A stretch of 9,168 nucleotides of DNA, taken from an uncultured Lachnospiraceae bacterium. GTDB taxonomy: Bacteria; Bacillota; Clostridia; Lachnospirales; Lachnospiraceae. Shown here piece after piece: positions 1 through 6,815 of this stretch. The position numbers and the translations under genes were made by a program. Below the pieces are notes generated by a model. The model made no database searches, was not told the DNA's origin, and saw nothing but the letters and a program-made list of their open reading frames with translations. The DNA is taken from assembly GCA_945827765.1 (NCBI GenBank), contig CALZPS010000043.1:1-9168 (forward strand), given 5' to 3'. Numbering within the stretch: position 1 is the stretch's first letter; every line of letters starts with the position of its first letter.

Positions 1-47
1 GAGATCTAGTACGGTCTCGTGGGCTCGGAGATGTGTATAAGAGACAG
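1..47 (+). other. Nextera-type i7 sequencing adapter (artefact)
   Basis: Bases 29-47 are the 19-bp Tn5 mosaic end AGATGTGTATAAGAGACAG. It is preceded by GTCTCGTGGGCTCGG at 14-28 (the read-2 side of the Nextera adapter), an 8-base index CTAGTACG at 6-13, and the end of the i7 primer at 1-5. This is library DNA, not part of the genome. The biological insert begins at about base 48. Confidence 0.98.
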
Positions 48-48
48 T

Positions 49-78
49 GTCATATAGAAACAAAGTTTCCCATATGAC
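49..78. repeat. Imperfect inverted repeat before a terminator
   Basis: GTCATAT (49-55) is perfectly complementary to ATATGAC (72-78). Inside it, GAAAC (57-61) pairs with GTTTC (65-69) around a 3-nt AAA loop, with one unpaired base on the left and two on the right. It lies seven bases before a rho-independent terminator. It may be part of the 3' end of an upstream transcript or a protein-binding site. The insert boundary at 48 removes its left context. Confidence 0.5.
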
Positions 79-84
79 TAGAAG

Positions 85-111
85 GTGTCCGATTCTGTCG
101 GGCACTTTTTT
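85..111 (+). terminator. Rho-independent terminator of an upstream unit
   Basis: GTGTCCGA (85-92) pairs with TCGGGCAC (98-105) in an 8-bp stem with one G-U pair and a 5-nt loop, followed by six T residues (106-111). It reads rightward, so it ends a gene or small RNA lying left of the insert. It also insulates the MerR-type gene, which has its own promoter downstream. Confidence 0.8.
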
Positions 112-210
112 ATTGCCGGCATTTCAGGTGGTCTGTGAGCTGTATGGCTGAACAGTTCATTTTTTGTCCTTATTTGACGAACGCTTTTTTACTTCTTCCG
201 GTCTCTTTTG

Positions 211-219
211 TGGTATACT
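211..219 (+). promoter_or_regulatory. Extended -10 promoter for the MerR-type gene
   Basis: TGGTATACT matches an extended -10 element (TGn followed by TATACT at 214-219). No good -35 lies at the right distance; a TTGACG at 174-179 is too far upstream (34 nt). Transcription would start near 226, about 55 nt before the chosen start codon. This argues against the long reading frame that opens at 164. Confidence 0.55.
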
Positions 220-270
220 CGGTCATAGGAACATACAATGTAGTTGCTGCTCACTATGTATATTCGTTTT

Positions 271-277
271 AAGGAGG
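271..277 (+). promoter_or_regulatory. Ribosome binding site deciding the MerR-gene start
   Basis: AAGGAGG ends 3 nt before the ATG at 281 and 12 nt before the in-frame ATG at 290. The first is tight and the second is loose, so either could be used. No comparable site precedes the in-frame ATG at 164. Confidence 0.7.
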
Positions 278-280
278 CAT

Positions 281-1105
281 ATGAAACATATGAGTGAAGT
301 CAAATTCATGATTTCCGAGGCGGCCAAACAACTTCAGGTTGAAGCTCATGTTCTGCGTTATTGGGAAGAAGAGCTCGGCCTGCATATTGACCGCACGGAA
401 ATGGGACATCGATATTATACCGAGGATGACATACAACTGTTCCGCTGTATTCAAAAACTGAAGAATGAAGGAATTTTACTCAGAGAACTAAAACCGTTGA
501 TTCCGGAACTGACCACATTAAAACGGCAAAAAGCGGCGCAAAAAAACAACTCCAAAGCTATACCGGAGCCCGCTCCATCCCGCTCACCGGAGATGATTCC
601 CTCTGCTGTACCAGAGATGATTCCTTCTGCCGAACCGGAGATTCCCTCTGCCGCGCCGGAGAATGTTCCCTCCGCCGTGCCGGAAACTATTCCGGCTCCT
701 ATGCCGGAAATCCCCTCGGCCAAACCGGAGATGGTTCCACCTGCCGCACCGAACGATGTTCCAACTTCCACACCGGAAAAAGTGGCGCTTTCTGCAGCAC
801 AGGTCGTGACTCAGACAACCACCGCGGAAGTAATAGAAGTCACCCGCTTAGAGCAGGTACGTTCACTCTTCGGCGAAGCCATCAATGAGGCTCTTGTTTC
901 CAATAATCACACGCTGGAAAAAAACATCACCCGCAGAGTCACATCCAATGTATGCAGAGAAATCGGTCTGCTCTTTCAAGTTCAGGAACAGCAGGAGGAA
1001 GAACACTATCGCAAACTCGACTGCTTAATTCGCCAACAACAGATGCACCGCAAAGAAACAGCAGAAAATGCACCCGCAGGTGCACTCAAAAGGCTCTTTA
1101 CATAA
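281..1105 (+). CDS. MerR-type HTH protein with Pro/Glu tandem-repeat linker
   Basis: The protein is 274 aa (271 aa if it starts at 290). Residues about 9-76 form a MerR-family winged helix: an opening helix-turn-helix with LRYWEEE at 25-31, then the wing GHRYYTEDDI at 42-51 and a helix ending KPLI. MerR-type domains bind promoter or chromosomal DNA, usually as dimers. Residues about 95-164 are a low-complexity linker of 7-8 residue units of the type PEMIPSA-V. The C-terminal ~90 residues are charged and probably helical or coiled-coil (QVQEQQEEEHYRKLD). There is no effector-binding domain, cysteine cluster or membrane segment, so a metal- or drug-sensing role is not indicated. The arrangement loosely recalls RacA-like chromosome-binding MerR proteins, but this is only an analogy. 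The gene converges with dnaB. Its function is unknown to me. Confidence 0.85.
   Translation: MKHMSEVKFMISEAAKQLQVEAHVLRYWEEELGLHIDRTEMGHRYYTEDDIQLFRCIQKLKNEGILLRELKPLIPELTTLKRQKAAQKNNSKAIPEPAPSRSPEMIPSAVPEMIPSAEPEIPSAAPENVPSAVPETIPAPMPEIPSAKPEMVPPAAPNDVPTSTPEKVALSAAQVVTQTTTAEVIEVTRLEQVRSLFGEAINEALVSNNHTLEKNITRRVTSNVCREIGLLFQVQEQQEEEHYRKLDCLIRQQQMHRKETAENAPAGALKRLFT
563..781 (+). repeat. In-frame 21/24-bp tandem repeat inside the MerR-type gene
   Basis: Nine consecutive units begin at 563, 587, 611, 635, 656, 680, 704, 725 and 749, most opening with CCGGA, and a partial tenth begins at 773. Seven are 24 bp and two (635 and 704) are 21 bp, so the frame is always kept. They encode P-E-x-(x)-P-S-A-x units. 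The best-conserved neighbours (587 and 611) differ at only a few bases and the outer ones are more degenerate, as expected of a repeat that expanded from the middle. Confidence 0.9.
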
Positions 1106-1116
1106 CCCTCTCATCC

Positions 1117-1151
1117 CCGGCGGACAAGCTGACTCTTATGCTGTCCGCCGG
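1117..1151. terminator. Hairpin between the convergent merR-type and dnaB genes
   Basis: CCGGCGGACA (1117-1126) is perfectly complementary to TGTCCGCCGG (1142-1151), with a 15-nt spacer that can add a GC/GC pair next to a bulged A. It lies between the stop codons of two convergent genes and is very GC-rich. Neither strand has a T-run after the stem, so it is not a textbook intrinsic terminator. It may act as a transcript 3'-end stabiliser or a weak bidirectional terminator. Confidence 0.55.
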
Positions 1152-1180
1152 TATAACTTGTGATTTTACGCTGCCACAAA

Positions 1181-2527
1181 TCAGCCTTCCGGCTGCCGAA
1201 GTTCATTTCCGAATCTTGTATACTGCGGCATCCATGCCAGACGCACGGTTCCAATCGGACCATTTCTCTGTTTGGCGATAATAATCTCCGCGATATTCTT
1301 ATCTTCCGTATCGGGAATATAATAATCTTCACGATAAATAAACATACATACATCGGCGTCCTGCTCAATAGCTCCCGACTCACGCAGATCAGAAAGCATC
1401 GGTCGTTTATCGGTACGCGACTCCACGGCACGACTCAGCTGTGACAGTGCGCTCACCGGCACATTAAGCTCTCTGGCCAGCCCCTTTAACGAACGGGAAA
1501 TTTCCGAAATCTCCTGCTGACGGCTCTCGTTGCTCCGTCCGCCGCTGCCGCTCATCAACTGCAAATAGTCAATAATAATCAAATCCAGCCCCAGCTCCAA
1601 TTTATACTTGCGGCACTTTGAACGCATCTCAGCGATTGAGATTCCCGAGGTATCATCGATAATCATCCTGGACTTTCCGATATTCCCCGCACCCTCAATC
1701 AATTTCTCCCAGTCCGTATCCTTCAGATTACCGGTTCTTAGAACCTGTGCATCCACATGTGACTCCAACGAGAAAAAACGGTTCATCAACTGTTCTTTTG
1801 ACATTTCCAGACTGAAGATTGCCACAGCCTTGTTTTGGCGAAATGCCACATGCTGTGCGATATTCAGTGCAAATGCGGTTTTCCCCATAGAAGGTCTGGC
1901 TGCAATCAGAATCAAATCCGAGCGCTGTAATCCCGACAATTTATAATCCAGATCGATAAACCCGGTGGGAATTCCGGTCACGTTACCCTTCGTCTTGGAT
2001 GCCCTCTCTATAATGTCAAGTGCATTCAAAACGACCTGTCGGATGGGAACGTACTCCTGCACATTGCCCCGTTCTACCAGTTCAAACACTTTCTTTTCGG
2101 TCGTATTTAAAATCTCTTCCAGCGGCTTATTCTCCAGATAACAGGTATTTGTTATCTCTTCCGTAATTTTAATCAGCCTGCGCAGCGTAGATTTTTCGCT
2201 GACGATCTGCGCATAATATTTAACGTTGGCAGAAGTCTGGACATTTGCCAGTAAATCTCTCGCGTATTCCATGTCACTGACTTCCGGCGGTACGTTTTTT
2301 GCTTTCAAATGCTCCTGCAGGGTAATCATGTCCACCGGTTTCCCGTTATGGTACATTTCCACCATGGCATCAAACAAAATACCATATGTGGTCTGATAAA
2401 AATCCTCCCCCCTCAATATTTCCGAGGTTTCCAGGATTGCATCTTTATTTAAAAGCATCGCGCCGATGACCGCCTGCTCCGCTTCTGTGCTATGCGGCAG
2501 GATTCGTTTAATCACTGCTTCTTCCAT
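1181..2527 (-). CDS. dnaB: Replicative DNA helicase DnaB
   Basis: This 448-aa protein has the normal length for DnaB (named DnaC in Bacillus). It is the hexameric ring helicase that unwinds DNA ahead of the replication fork and recruits primase. Residues about 8-110 are the N-terminal helical DnaB domain, including PHSTEAEQAVIGAML. A linker helix follows, then the RecA-like ATPase from about 180. Visible motifs are Walker A ARPSMGKTAF (210-219), Walker B LIIIDYLQL (316-324), SDLRESGAIEQDAD (379-392) and the arginine-finger segment AKQRNGPIGT (418-427). GGGAGA stands about 6 nt before the ATG. It is the last gene of the gdpP-rplI-dnaB unit, 37 nt after rplI. It has no intein and no truncation. 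Confidence 0.97.
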   Translation of the reverse strand: MEEAVIKRILPHSTEAEQAVIGAMLLNKDAILETSEILRGEDFYQTTYGILFDAMVEMYHNGKPVDMITLQEHLKAKNVPPEVSDMEYARDLLANVQTSANVKYYAQIVSEKSTLRRLIKITEEITNTCYLENKPLEEILNTTEKKVFELVERGNVQEYVPIRQVVLNALDIIERASKTKGNVTGIPTGFIDLDYKLSGLQRSDLILIAARPSMGKTAFALNIAQHVAFRQNKAVAIFSLEMSKEQLMNRFFSLESHVDAQVLRTGNLKDTDWEKLIEGAGNIGKSRMIIDDTSGISIAEMRSKCRKYKLELGLDLIIIDYLQLMSGSGGRSNESRQQEISEISRSLKGLARELNVPVSALSQLSRAVESRTDKRPMLSDLRESGAIEQDADVCMFIYREDYYIPDTEDKNIAEIIIAKQRNGPIGTVRLAWMPQYTRFGNELRQPEG

Positions 2528-2564
2528 CTGGTGTCTCCCTTATCTTTCTCCCTGTCTGTTTTCT

Positions 2565-3014
2565 CTATACTTCTTCTTTTACAATCACTTTTAACTGTGC
2601 CGTCACTTCCGGGTGAAGCTTAATCGGCACCTGATGCTCTCCCAATGTCTTGATTACTTCTTTAAGCTGTATTTTCTTCTTGTCAATATCTAAATTCATC
2701 TGTTCTTTCACGGCCACTGCGATTTCCTTACTGGATACAGAACCAAATGTTTTACCCCCGTCGCCGACCTTGATGGACAACACAATCTGTCCCTTTGCCA
2801 GTTCCTCTGACAGTTTCTTCGCCGCCTCCAAATTCTCTCTGGCAATTTTTTCCTGATTACTTTTCTGCAGCTTTAAATCATTCATATTCTTGCCGTTCGC
2901 CTCAATTCCCAGTTTCTTAGGCAAAATGAAATTCCTCGCATATCCGTCATTTACATTGACAATCTCGCCCTTTTTCCCAAGAGCCTTTACATCCTGTAAT
3001 AAAATCACTTTCAT
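2565..3014 (-). CDS. rplI: Large-subunit ribosomal protein bL9
   Basis: This 149-aa protein has the usual length for bL9. The N-terminal domain carries the family signature ([19 protein letters not shown], then [16 protein letters not shown], residues 1-41), which binds 23S rRNA near the L1 stalk. A long charged helix (about 42-75) connects to the C-terminal domain, which includes [12 protein letters not shown] near 84-95. The protein helps maintain reading frame on the ribosome. The start codon lies 2 nt after the gdpP stop, and its AAGGAG site lies within the last codons of gdpP, so the two are likely translationally coupled. dnaB follows 37 nt later. Confidence 0.97.
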   Translation of the reverse strand: MKVILLQDVKALGKKGEIVNVNDGYARNFILPKKLGIEANGKNMNDLKLQKSNQEKIARENLEAAKKLSEELAKGQIVLSIKVGDGGKTFGSVSSKEIAVAVKEQMNLDIDKKKIQLKEVIKTLGEHQVPIKLHPEVTAQLKVIVKEEV

Positions 3015-3016
3015 CT

Positions 3017-5062
3017 TTAAATATCTCCTTCCACTATCATCTGATCTATCACTGCTTTCAGTGACTGAATCGCCTCATCCATATCCGTATGATCAAACTG
3101 CGCTCCCGCTGCATTGATATGACCACCACCGCCCAGCTTTTCTGCAATTATCTGTACATTGACCTCGTCGATGGAGCGGGCACTCATATATATTTTTTCC
3201 TGATAAATCGTCAGCACAAAAGACGCCTTGATGCCGCTGATATCCAGCAATTCATTTGCCGTCTGCGCAGCCAGTACCGTCGGGCTTTCGATATTGCACG
3301 GACACTCGGCAATCGCATACTGCTCGCGGTATACCTCTGCCATACGCACGGCCTCCGCCTTGGCTCGATAGGACTCCATATCATCACGGAACATCTTGCG
3401 AACCTTTGTGATATCCGCCCCGCATCTTCGTAAAAATGCCGCCGCCTCAAAGGTACGCACACCCGTGCGATTCATGAAATTACGTGTGTCAATCATGATT
3501 CCCGCATACAGGCAGTCCGCTTCGACTTGCGGAATCCGAATATCCTCCACAATATACTGCAGCACTTCCGCTACCATCTCGCACGTAGATGAGGAATACG
3601 GCTCTATATAGGAAAGCACCGCATTTTCAATGACATTGCTGCTCTGCCTGTGATGGTCGAGCACGGCAATCGTCTTCGTCCGTTTCAGCAATTCCGGACA
3701 CTCCGTCATCTGCGGCTTATTAGAGTCCACTACCACGACCATCGTATTTTCCGTCACGCAGTCCAATGCCCGCTCCGGAGTCAGAAACAGATCATTCTCA
3801 TACTCAGAGCTGTTCAACAATTCATCATACAGAGGACGCACCGCTGCCTGAGCGCCATTCATCACAATGCTGGCCTTCTTCTTCAATGCTTTGGCTGCCC
3901 GGTAAATACCCACACACGCGCCAAGGCTGTCGGCATCGGCTATCCGGTGCCCCATCACCAGCACCTGATCCTTGGATACGATAAACTCTCGCAGTGCCTC
4001 CGCCTTGACACGCGCTTTCACACGGGTATTCTTTGATGTCTGTTCTTTCTTGCCGCCGAAATATGTAATTCCATGACAATCCTTAATAACCGCCTGATCG
4101 CCGCCTCGTGCCAGAGCAAGGTCAATCGCCACGCGGGCATAATTATAACTCTGGGCGTATGTTGCGGTATTCAGTCCCAACCCAATACTCAAAGTCGCAC
4201 TGCGGGCATTTCCGATATTTACCTGTTTTACTTCCTCCAGCAATGAAAATTTATCCGCCTCAAACTTCCGGTAACTCTCTTTCTTGATGACAATAAAATA
4301 CTTATCCTTTTCCAGCTTTTTAACAATTCCGTCCACATCACCGATATACTTATTAATCTTACGATCAATGAGCGCGACTAAGAGTGACTGCCGTACTTCC
4401 TCCACACTTTCCATGACCTCGTCATAATTATCTATATAAATCAGCCCGGCAATCAGACGCTGGTTCTCATTTTCTCTGATGTAAGCGTTCAGTTCTGTCA
4501 CATCTGTCATATACAGGGTGATAAAGTACTCCTGTTCCTCGGGGATGTCAACCAGTGGCTCCTGATTGATAAATCCATTCATATAAACGCGCCGCAGCTC
4601 CACCCGGTAATCCCGGTGATTGTGTGTCAGCTCCAACTCCATATGTTGTGTATCCTCTTTTGGAAACATACCGCGGTTCAACTCCGGAATCAACTGATGA
4701 ATCGAACGCTCCCGTTTCTTTTTTTCAGGAAAAAGCTGCCAGAAACTGTTGTTTCCCCAGACGATGCTGCCGTCTGCCAATGCAACTGCATATGGAACCG
4801 ACATTTCCTTCAACAGAGAATTCTGCACACTCTGATACTGCATCGCAAACTCGACCAAATCCTCAAAAATCCGGGAACGATTGTAAAAATACAGGGCTGC
4901 CACTATCACAATATAGACCAAAACAAACACGGTCATCATTCCTCCGGCATTGCGGTCGATGATATACATCCAGATATTCAATGCCACCAACAGAAGGGAC
5001 ATCAAAAGCGGCCAACGCATATACATTCCCAGCCGTCCTTTAAAACGTACATTATCTTTCAT
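3017..5062 (-). CDS. gdpP: Cyclic-di-AMP phosphodiesterase GdpP (YybT/DHH family)
   Basis: This 681-aa membrane protein hydrolyses the second messenger c-di-AMP to pApA, which affects potassium balance, osmotic and cell-wall stress. Two transmembrane segments (about 16-36 and 42-62) are followed by a PAS-like region (about 82-190), a degenerate GGDEF domain (about 200-335, with GGDQAVI) and a DHH-DHHA1 phosphodiesterase unit. Metal-binding motifs are intact: [12 protein letters not shown] (371-382), VVDSNKP (444-450), LDHHR (468-472) and MIDTRNF (523-529). The DHHA1 motif [10 protein letters not shown] is at 644-653. I chose the ATG at 5062 because GGAGAGG precedes it and an extended -10 promoter lies about 45 nt upstream. 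The in-frame ATG at 5158 would add 32 residues encoded partly upstream of that promoter. First gene of the operon with rplI and dnaB. Confidence 0.95.
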   Translation of the reverse strand: MKDNVRFKGRLGMYMRWPLLMSLLLVALNIWMYIIDRNAGGMMTVFVLVYIVIVAALYFYNRSRIFEDLVEFAMQYQSVQNSLLKEMSVPYAVALADGSIVWGNNSFWQLFPEKKKRERSIHQLIPELNRGMFPKEDTQHMELELTHNHRDYRVELRRVYMNGFINQEPLVDIPEEQEYFITLYMTDVTELNAYIRENENQRLIAGLIYIDNYDEVMESVEEVRQSLLVALIDRKINKYIGDVDGIVKKLEKDKYFIVIKKESYRKFEADKFSLLEEVKQVNIGNARSATLSIGLGLNTATYAQSYNYARVAIDLALARGGDQAVIKDCHGITYFGGKKEQTSKNTRVKARVKAEALREFIVSKDQVLVMGHRIADADSLGACVGIYRAAKALKKKASIVMNGAQAAVRPLYDELLNSSEYENDLFLTPERALDCVTENTMVVVVDSNKPQMTECPELLKRTKTIAVLDHHRQSSNVIENAVLSYIEPYSSSTCEMVAEVLQYIVEDIRIPQVEADCLYAGIMIDTRNFMNRTGVRTFEAAAFLRRCGADITKVRKMFRDDMESYRAKAEAVRMAEVYREQYAIAECPCNIESPTVLAAQTANELLDISGIKASFVLTIYQEKIYMSARSIDEVNVQIIAEKLGGGGHINAAGAQFDHTDMDEAIQSLKAVIDQMIVEGDI

Positions 5063-5066
5063 GATT

Positions 5067-5073
5067 CCTCTCC
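5067..5073 (-). promoter_or_regulatory. Ribosome binding site fixing the gdpP start
   Basis: On the minus strand GGAGAGG stands 4-7 nt before the ATG at 5060-5062, depending on which GGAG or GAGG core pairs. The alternative ATG at 5158 has no purine-rich site in front of it, only the 14-bp repeats. Confidence 0.75.
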
Positions 5074-5106
5074 ATTCAAAAAAACTGAAAAAGTCAATTA
5101 TGTTAT

Positions 5107-5115
5107 AGTATATCA
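5107..5115 (-). promoter_or_regulatory. Extended -10 promoter of the gdpP-rplI-dnaB operon
   Basis: On the minus strand the sequence reads TGATATACT, an extended -10 (TGn plus TATACT at 5107-5112). The -35 region is weak: TGGATT sits 17 nt upstream, and TTAACT overlaps it. Predicted transcription start is near 5100, giving a leader of about 40 nt before the gdpP ATG. Confidence 0.6.
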
Positions 5116-5147
5116 CTTTTTTAAAAGTTAATCCACTCTTTTCTTTC

Positions 5148-5205
5148 GCAGTACTCAAAACCCAGTACTCAAAACGCAGTACTCAAAAATGCACTACTCA
5201 AAAAC
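5148..5205. repeat. Four-copy 14-bp tandem repeat upstream of the gdpP promoter
   Basis: Four near-identical units (core CAGTACTCAAAA) begin at about 5148, 5162, 5176 and 5191. The spacing is 14, 14 and 15 bp, and the last copy is CACTACTCAAAA. Three copies contain the self-complementary AGTACT. The block lies about 48-105 bp upstream of the predicted gdpP start of transcription. It could be a set of regulator sites or a simple slippage repeat. Confidence 0.8.
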
Positions 5206-5237
5206 GTCCACTGGACTTTTCTCGCATGCATGGCAAC

Positions 5238-5270
5238 GAAAAGAACGCCGCTACTTTTCGTAACGGCGTT
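5238..5270 (-). terminator. Terminator-like hairpin after the rhamnosidase remnant
   Basis: On the minus strand AACGCCGTTAC pairs with GTAGCGGCGTT (5260-5270 with 5244-5254) in an 11-bp stem with one G-U pair and a GAAAA loop, followed by CTTTTCG. It is a plausible intrinsic terminator for the gene whose tail survives at 5293-5574. It also prevents read-through into the gdpP promoter. A second, overlapping inverted repeat (5236-5243 with 5254-5261) competes with it. Confidence 0.6.
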
Positions 5271-5292
5271 TCGAATCTCACTTTGCACGGGC

Positions 5293-5574
5293 TCAAATCC
5301 TTAATGTAAATCGATAACTTCCTCCCTCAATATGCTCCCCTTTTCCATCCGGCAGCACGATCTCCGCCTCACAATTGACCGGCACTTCCACTTCATAAAC
5401 CAGCTCTCTGTCAAATGTTTCACCTTCATTCTGCACTTCCTCTGCGAACTCTGTGTCCGCCCACTTCCATCCGGCCTTTACCAATCCGTACGGGCTGTCC
5501 CATTCTGCCTTTGCGCAGCTTAAGCTGTCATCAGGCACCGGTTTCAGCAAAAACTTACGCTCCCCGACAGCCAC
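5293..5574 (-). pseudogene. C-terminal remnant of a GH78-type alpha-L-rhamnosidase
   Basis: The 93 codons from a GTG at 5574 to the TGA at 5293 resemble the C-terminal beta-sandwich domain of bacterial alpha-L-rhamnosidases, which remove terminal rhamnose from plant glycans and glycosides. Recognisable parts are FLLKPVPDDSL, then SPYGLVKAGWKW, then EVEVPVNCEAEIVLPDG, and GSYRFTL near the end. Intact family members are several hundred to about a thousand residues. Here the catalytic (alpha/alpha)6 barrel is missing, and the frame closes upstream at a TGA at 5611-5613. No ribosome binding site precedes the GTG. It lies between the rpsR terminator and the gdpP promoter, where no sugar gene is expected. 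I read it as a decayed 3' remnant; a small expressed protein is less likely. Confidence 0.75.
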
Positions 5575-5681
5575 GAAACACTCGCACCGAGCACGGTCGC
5601 TTATGCGACATCATTTTCCTCGCGCTCATGCACATTCCTCGGATAGTTTATCAGATGGGAGATTGAACTCCCCTATATCAT
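5575..5681. repeat. Palindrome-rich intergenic stretch, no gene
   Basis: No coding sequence is evident. It contains GTCGC-TTAT-GCGAC (5596-5609), a perfect 5-bp inverted repeat, and GGGAG-ATTGAA-CTCCC (5657-5672). Several CG-rich words recur (CTCGC, CCTCG, CACCGAGCACGG). It begins where similarity to rhamnosidase stops. From memory this type of sequence resembles dispersed intergenic repeats of Lachnospiraceae, but I cannot verify that here. Confidence 0.4.
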
Positions 5682-5712
5682 AAAAATCCCCGCCGCAGAT
5701 CATGCGGCAGGG
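5682..5712 (-). terminator. Rho-independent terminator of the rpsF-ssb-rpsR operon
   Basis: On the minus strand CCCTGCCGC (5704-5712) pairs with GCGGCGGGG (5688-5696) in a 9-bp stem with one G-U pair and a 7-nt loop, followed by ATTTTTA. It starts 12 nt after the rpsR stop codon and closes the ribosomal-protein operon. Confidence 0.88.
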
Positions 5713-5723
5713 CATACTTCACA

Positions 5724-5990
5724 TTAGTCCTGAACGTACGGCATCAAGGAGATATGTCTTGCTCTCTTGATAGCAACCGTCAAAGCTCTCTGATGTTTTG
5801 CACAGTTTCCTGTGATTCTTCTCGGAAGGATTTTTCCTCTCTCAGAAACATACTTTTTCAGCTTTGCTACGTCTTTGTAATCGATTTCGTTATTTTCTTT
5901 CCCACAGAATACGCATACTTTTTTTCTTCTGCGCACCGGGCCTCTTCTCTTGAATCCGCCCTCTGGTTTGCTTGCCTTCTCGTAAGCCAT
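5724..5990 (-). CDS. rpsR: Small-subunit ribosomal protein bS18, zinc-binding form
   Basis: This 88-aa protein has the normal length of bS18, which pairs with bS6 on the platform of the 30S subunit. The body carries the family signature ([20 protein letters not shown], about 41-60, then [17 protein letters not shown]). A basic N-terminus ([11 protein letters not shown]) precedes C26-x2-C29, and C63-x2-H66 completes a likely zinc site. This makes it the metal-binding (C+) type; bacteria that have both types switch to a Cys-less version when zinc is scarce. The start is fixed by AGGAGGT seven nt before the ATG. It is the third gene of the rpsF-ssb-rpsR unit, 48 nt after ssb, and a terminator follows at once. 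Confidence 0.97.
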   Translation of the reverse strand: MAYEKASKPEGGFKRRGPVRRRKKVCVFCGKENNEIDYKDVAKLKKYVSERGKILPRRITGNCAKHQRALTVAIKRARHISLMPYVQD

Positions 5991-6038
5991 CGCTTTTACC
6001 TCCTATTCTTCTCGGCCTGCTGCCGACTCTGCTGGAAG

Positions 6039-6512
6039 TTAGTTAAACGGCAACTCTTCGTCGATCCCATCCGGGATATTCATGAATCCGTCTCCTGCAT
6101 CAACACTTGGTGACGGGCTTGGTGCAGCCTGTCTGTAGGAATTGTTATTATAAGAGTTATTGTTATAAGAAGATCCATTCGCCTCTCTCTCGGCTCTACT
6201 CTCCGCAAACTCCTGCTCTTCCACAATTACCTCTGTCGTATAGACACGCGCGCCGTCCTTGTTGGTATAGCTGCCTGTCTGGATACGGCCTGACACAGAC
6301 ACCCGCATTCCCTGACGAAAATACTTCTCTGCAAACTCTGCGGAACGTCCGAACACCACACACGGAATAAAATCCGCGGTCGGCTCATTGTCCCTCTTGA
6401 ATCTGCGGTCCACAGCCAATGTATATCTTGCAACTGCCGTTGCACCCTCACCTTGTGCATATCTAACTTCCGGGTCCCTTGTCAGGCGACCCACCAAAAT
6501 CGCTTTATTCAT
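6039..6512 (-). CDS. ssb: Single-stranded DNA-binding protein SSB
   Basis: This 157-aa protein coats single-stranded DNA during replication, recombination and repair. Residues 1-104 form the OB fold: MNKAILVGRLTRDPEVR opens it, and the middle holds a VVFGRSAEFAEKYFRQG segment. The linker (about 105-145) is disordered, with two SYNNN units and a Ser/Pro patch. The acidic tip DGIDEELPFN (148-157) is the conserved hook for partner proteins; it ends with one Asn after the usual Pro-Phe. GAGGT lies about 5 nt before the ATG. It is the middle gene between rpsF (15-nt gap) and rpsR (48-nt gap), the standard bacterial order. Confidence 0.97.
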   Translation of the reverse strand: MNKAILVGRLTRDPEVRYAQGEGATAVARYTLAVDRRFKRDNEPTADFIPCVVFGRSAEFAEKYFRQGMRVSVSGRIQTGSYTNKDGARVYTTEVIVEEQEFAESRAEREANGSSYNNNSYNNNSYRQAAPSPSPSVDAGDGFMNIPDGIDEELPFN

Positions 6513-6527
6513 ATATTACCTCTTTCT

Positions 6528-6815
6528 TTATGCATCCTGTCTTACGCATAAATATCTGAGAACGTTATCCATGATACGGATACGCTGTTCCACTTCACCC
6601 GGAACAGTACTCTCAGCCTCGAAGTGGACGAAGTAATAATATCCTTCCTTCATCTTCTGAATTTCGTAAGCGAATCTTCTCTTACCCCATTCATCAACGT
6701 CTGTCACATTGCCACCGAAACGAGTAACTAAAGCTTTTACCTTTTCGATTACATCTGCTCTGGCGTCGTCTTCGAGTTTTGCGCTGACAACAACAGCTAA
6801 TTCGTACTTGTTCAT
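6528..6815 (-). CDS. rpsF: Small-subunit ribosomal protein bS6
   Basis: This 95-aa protein has the normal length of bS6, which forms a dimer with bS18 and binds the central domain of 16S rRNA. MNKYELAVVVSAKLEDD opens the ferredoxin-like fold. WGKRRFAYEIQKMKEGYYY (about 43-61) is the family signature, and the C-terminal half ends RIMDNVLRYLCVRQDA. A very strong AAGGAGGTG precedes the ATG by about 8 nt. It is the first gene of rpsF-ssb-rpsR, with its own promoter and a structured leader. In other bacteria the bS6:bS18 complex represses this operon by binding such a leader. Confidence 0.97.
   Translation of the reverse strand: MNKYELAVVVSAKLEDDARADVIEKVKALVTRFGGNVTDVDEWGKRRFAYEIQKMKEGYYYFVHFEAESTVPGEVEQRIRIMDNVLRYLCVRQDA

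Noticed and set aside
164..280. N-terminal extension of the MerR-type protein from an ATG at 164
   Set aside because: It reads through the promoter, is Cys/Phe-rich and unlike a MerR start, and lacks a ribosome binding site; AAGGAGG supports 281 or 290.
451..771. Gly/Ser/Ala-rich repeat protein on the minus strand
   Set aside because: It is the antisense shadow of the Pro/Glu repeat in the MerR-type gene and has no start signals.
5063..5158. N-terminal extension of GdpP by 32 residues from an ATG at 5158
   Set aside because: The extension runs through the extended -10 promoter and begins in the 14-bp repeats, has no ribosome binding site, and is not needed for the family's length.
5148..5205. 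CRISPR-like array
   Set aside because: Units are 14 bp and adjoin each other with no unique spacers, and there are no cas genes.
5206..5220. Plus-strand terminator GTCCA-C-TGGAC followed by TTTT
   Set aside because: A one-base loop cannot form, and the shortened stem (three pairs) would be too weak.
5293..5574. An intact small sugar-binding protein gene
   Set aside because: GTG start without ribosome binding site, and the sequence matches only the last domain of a much larger enzyme.
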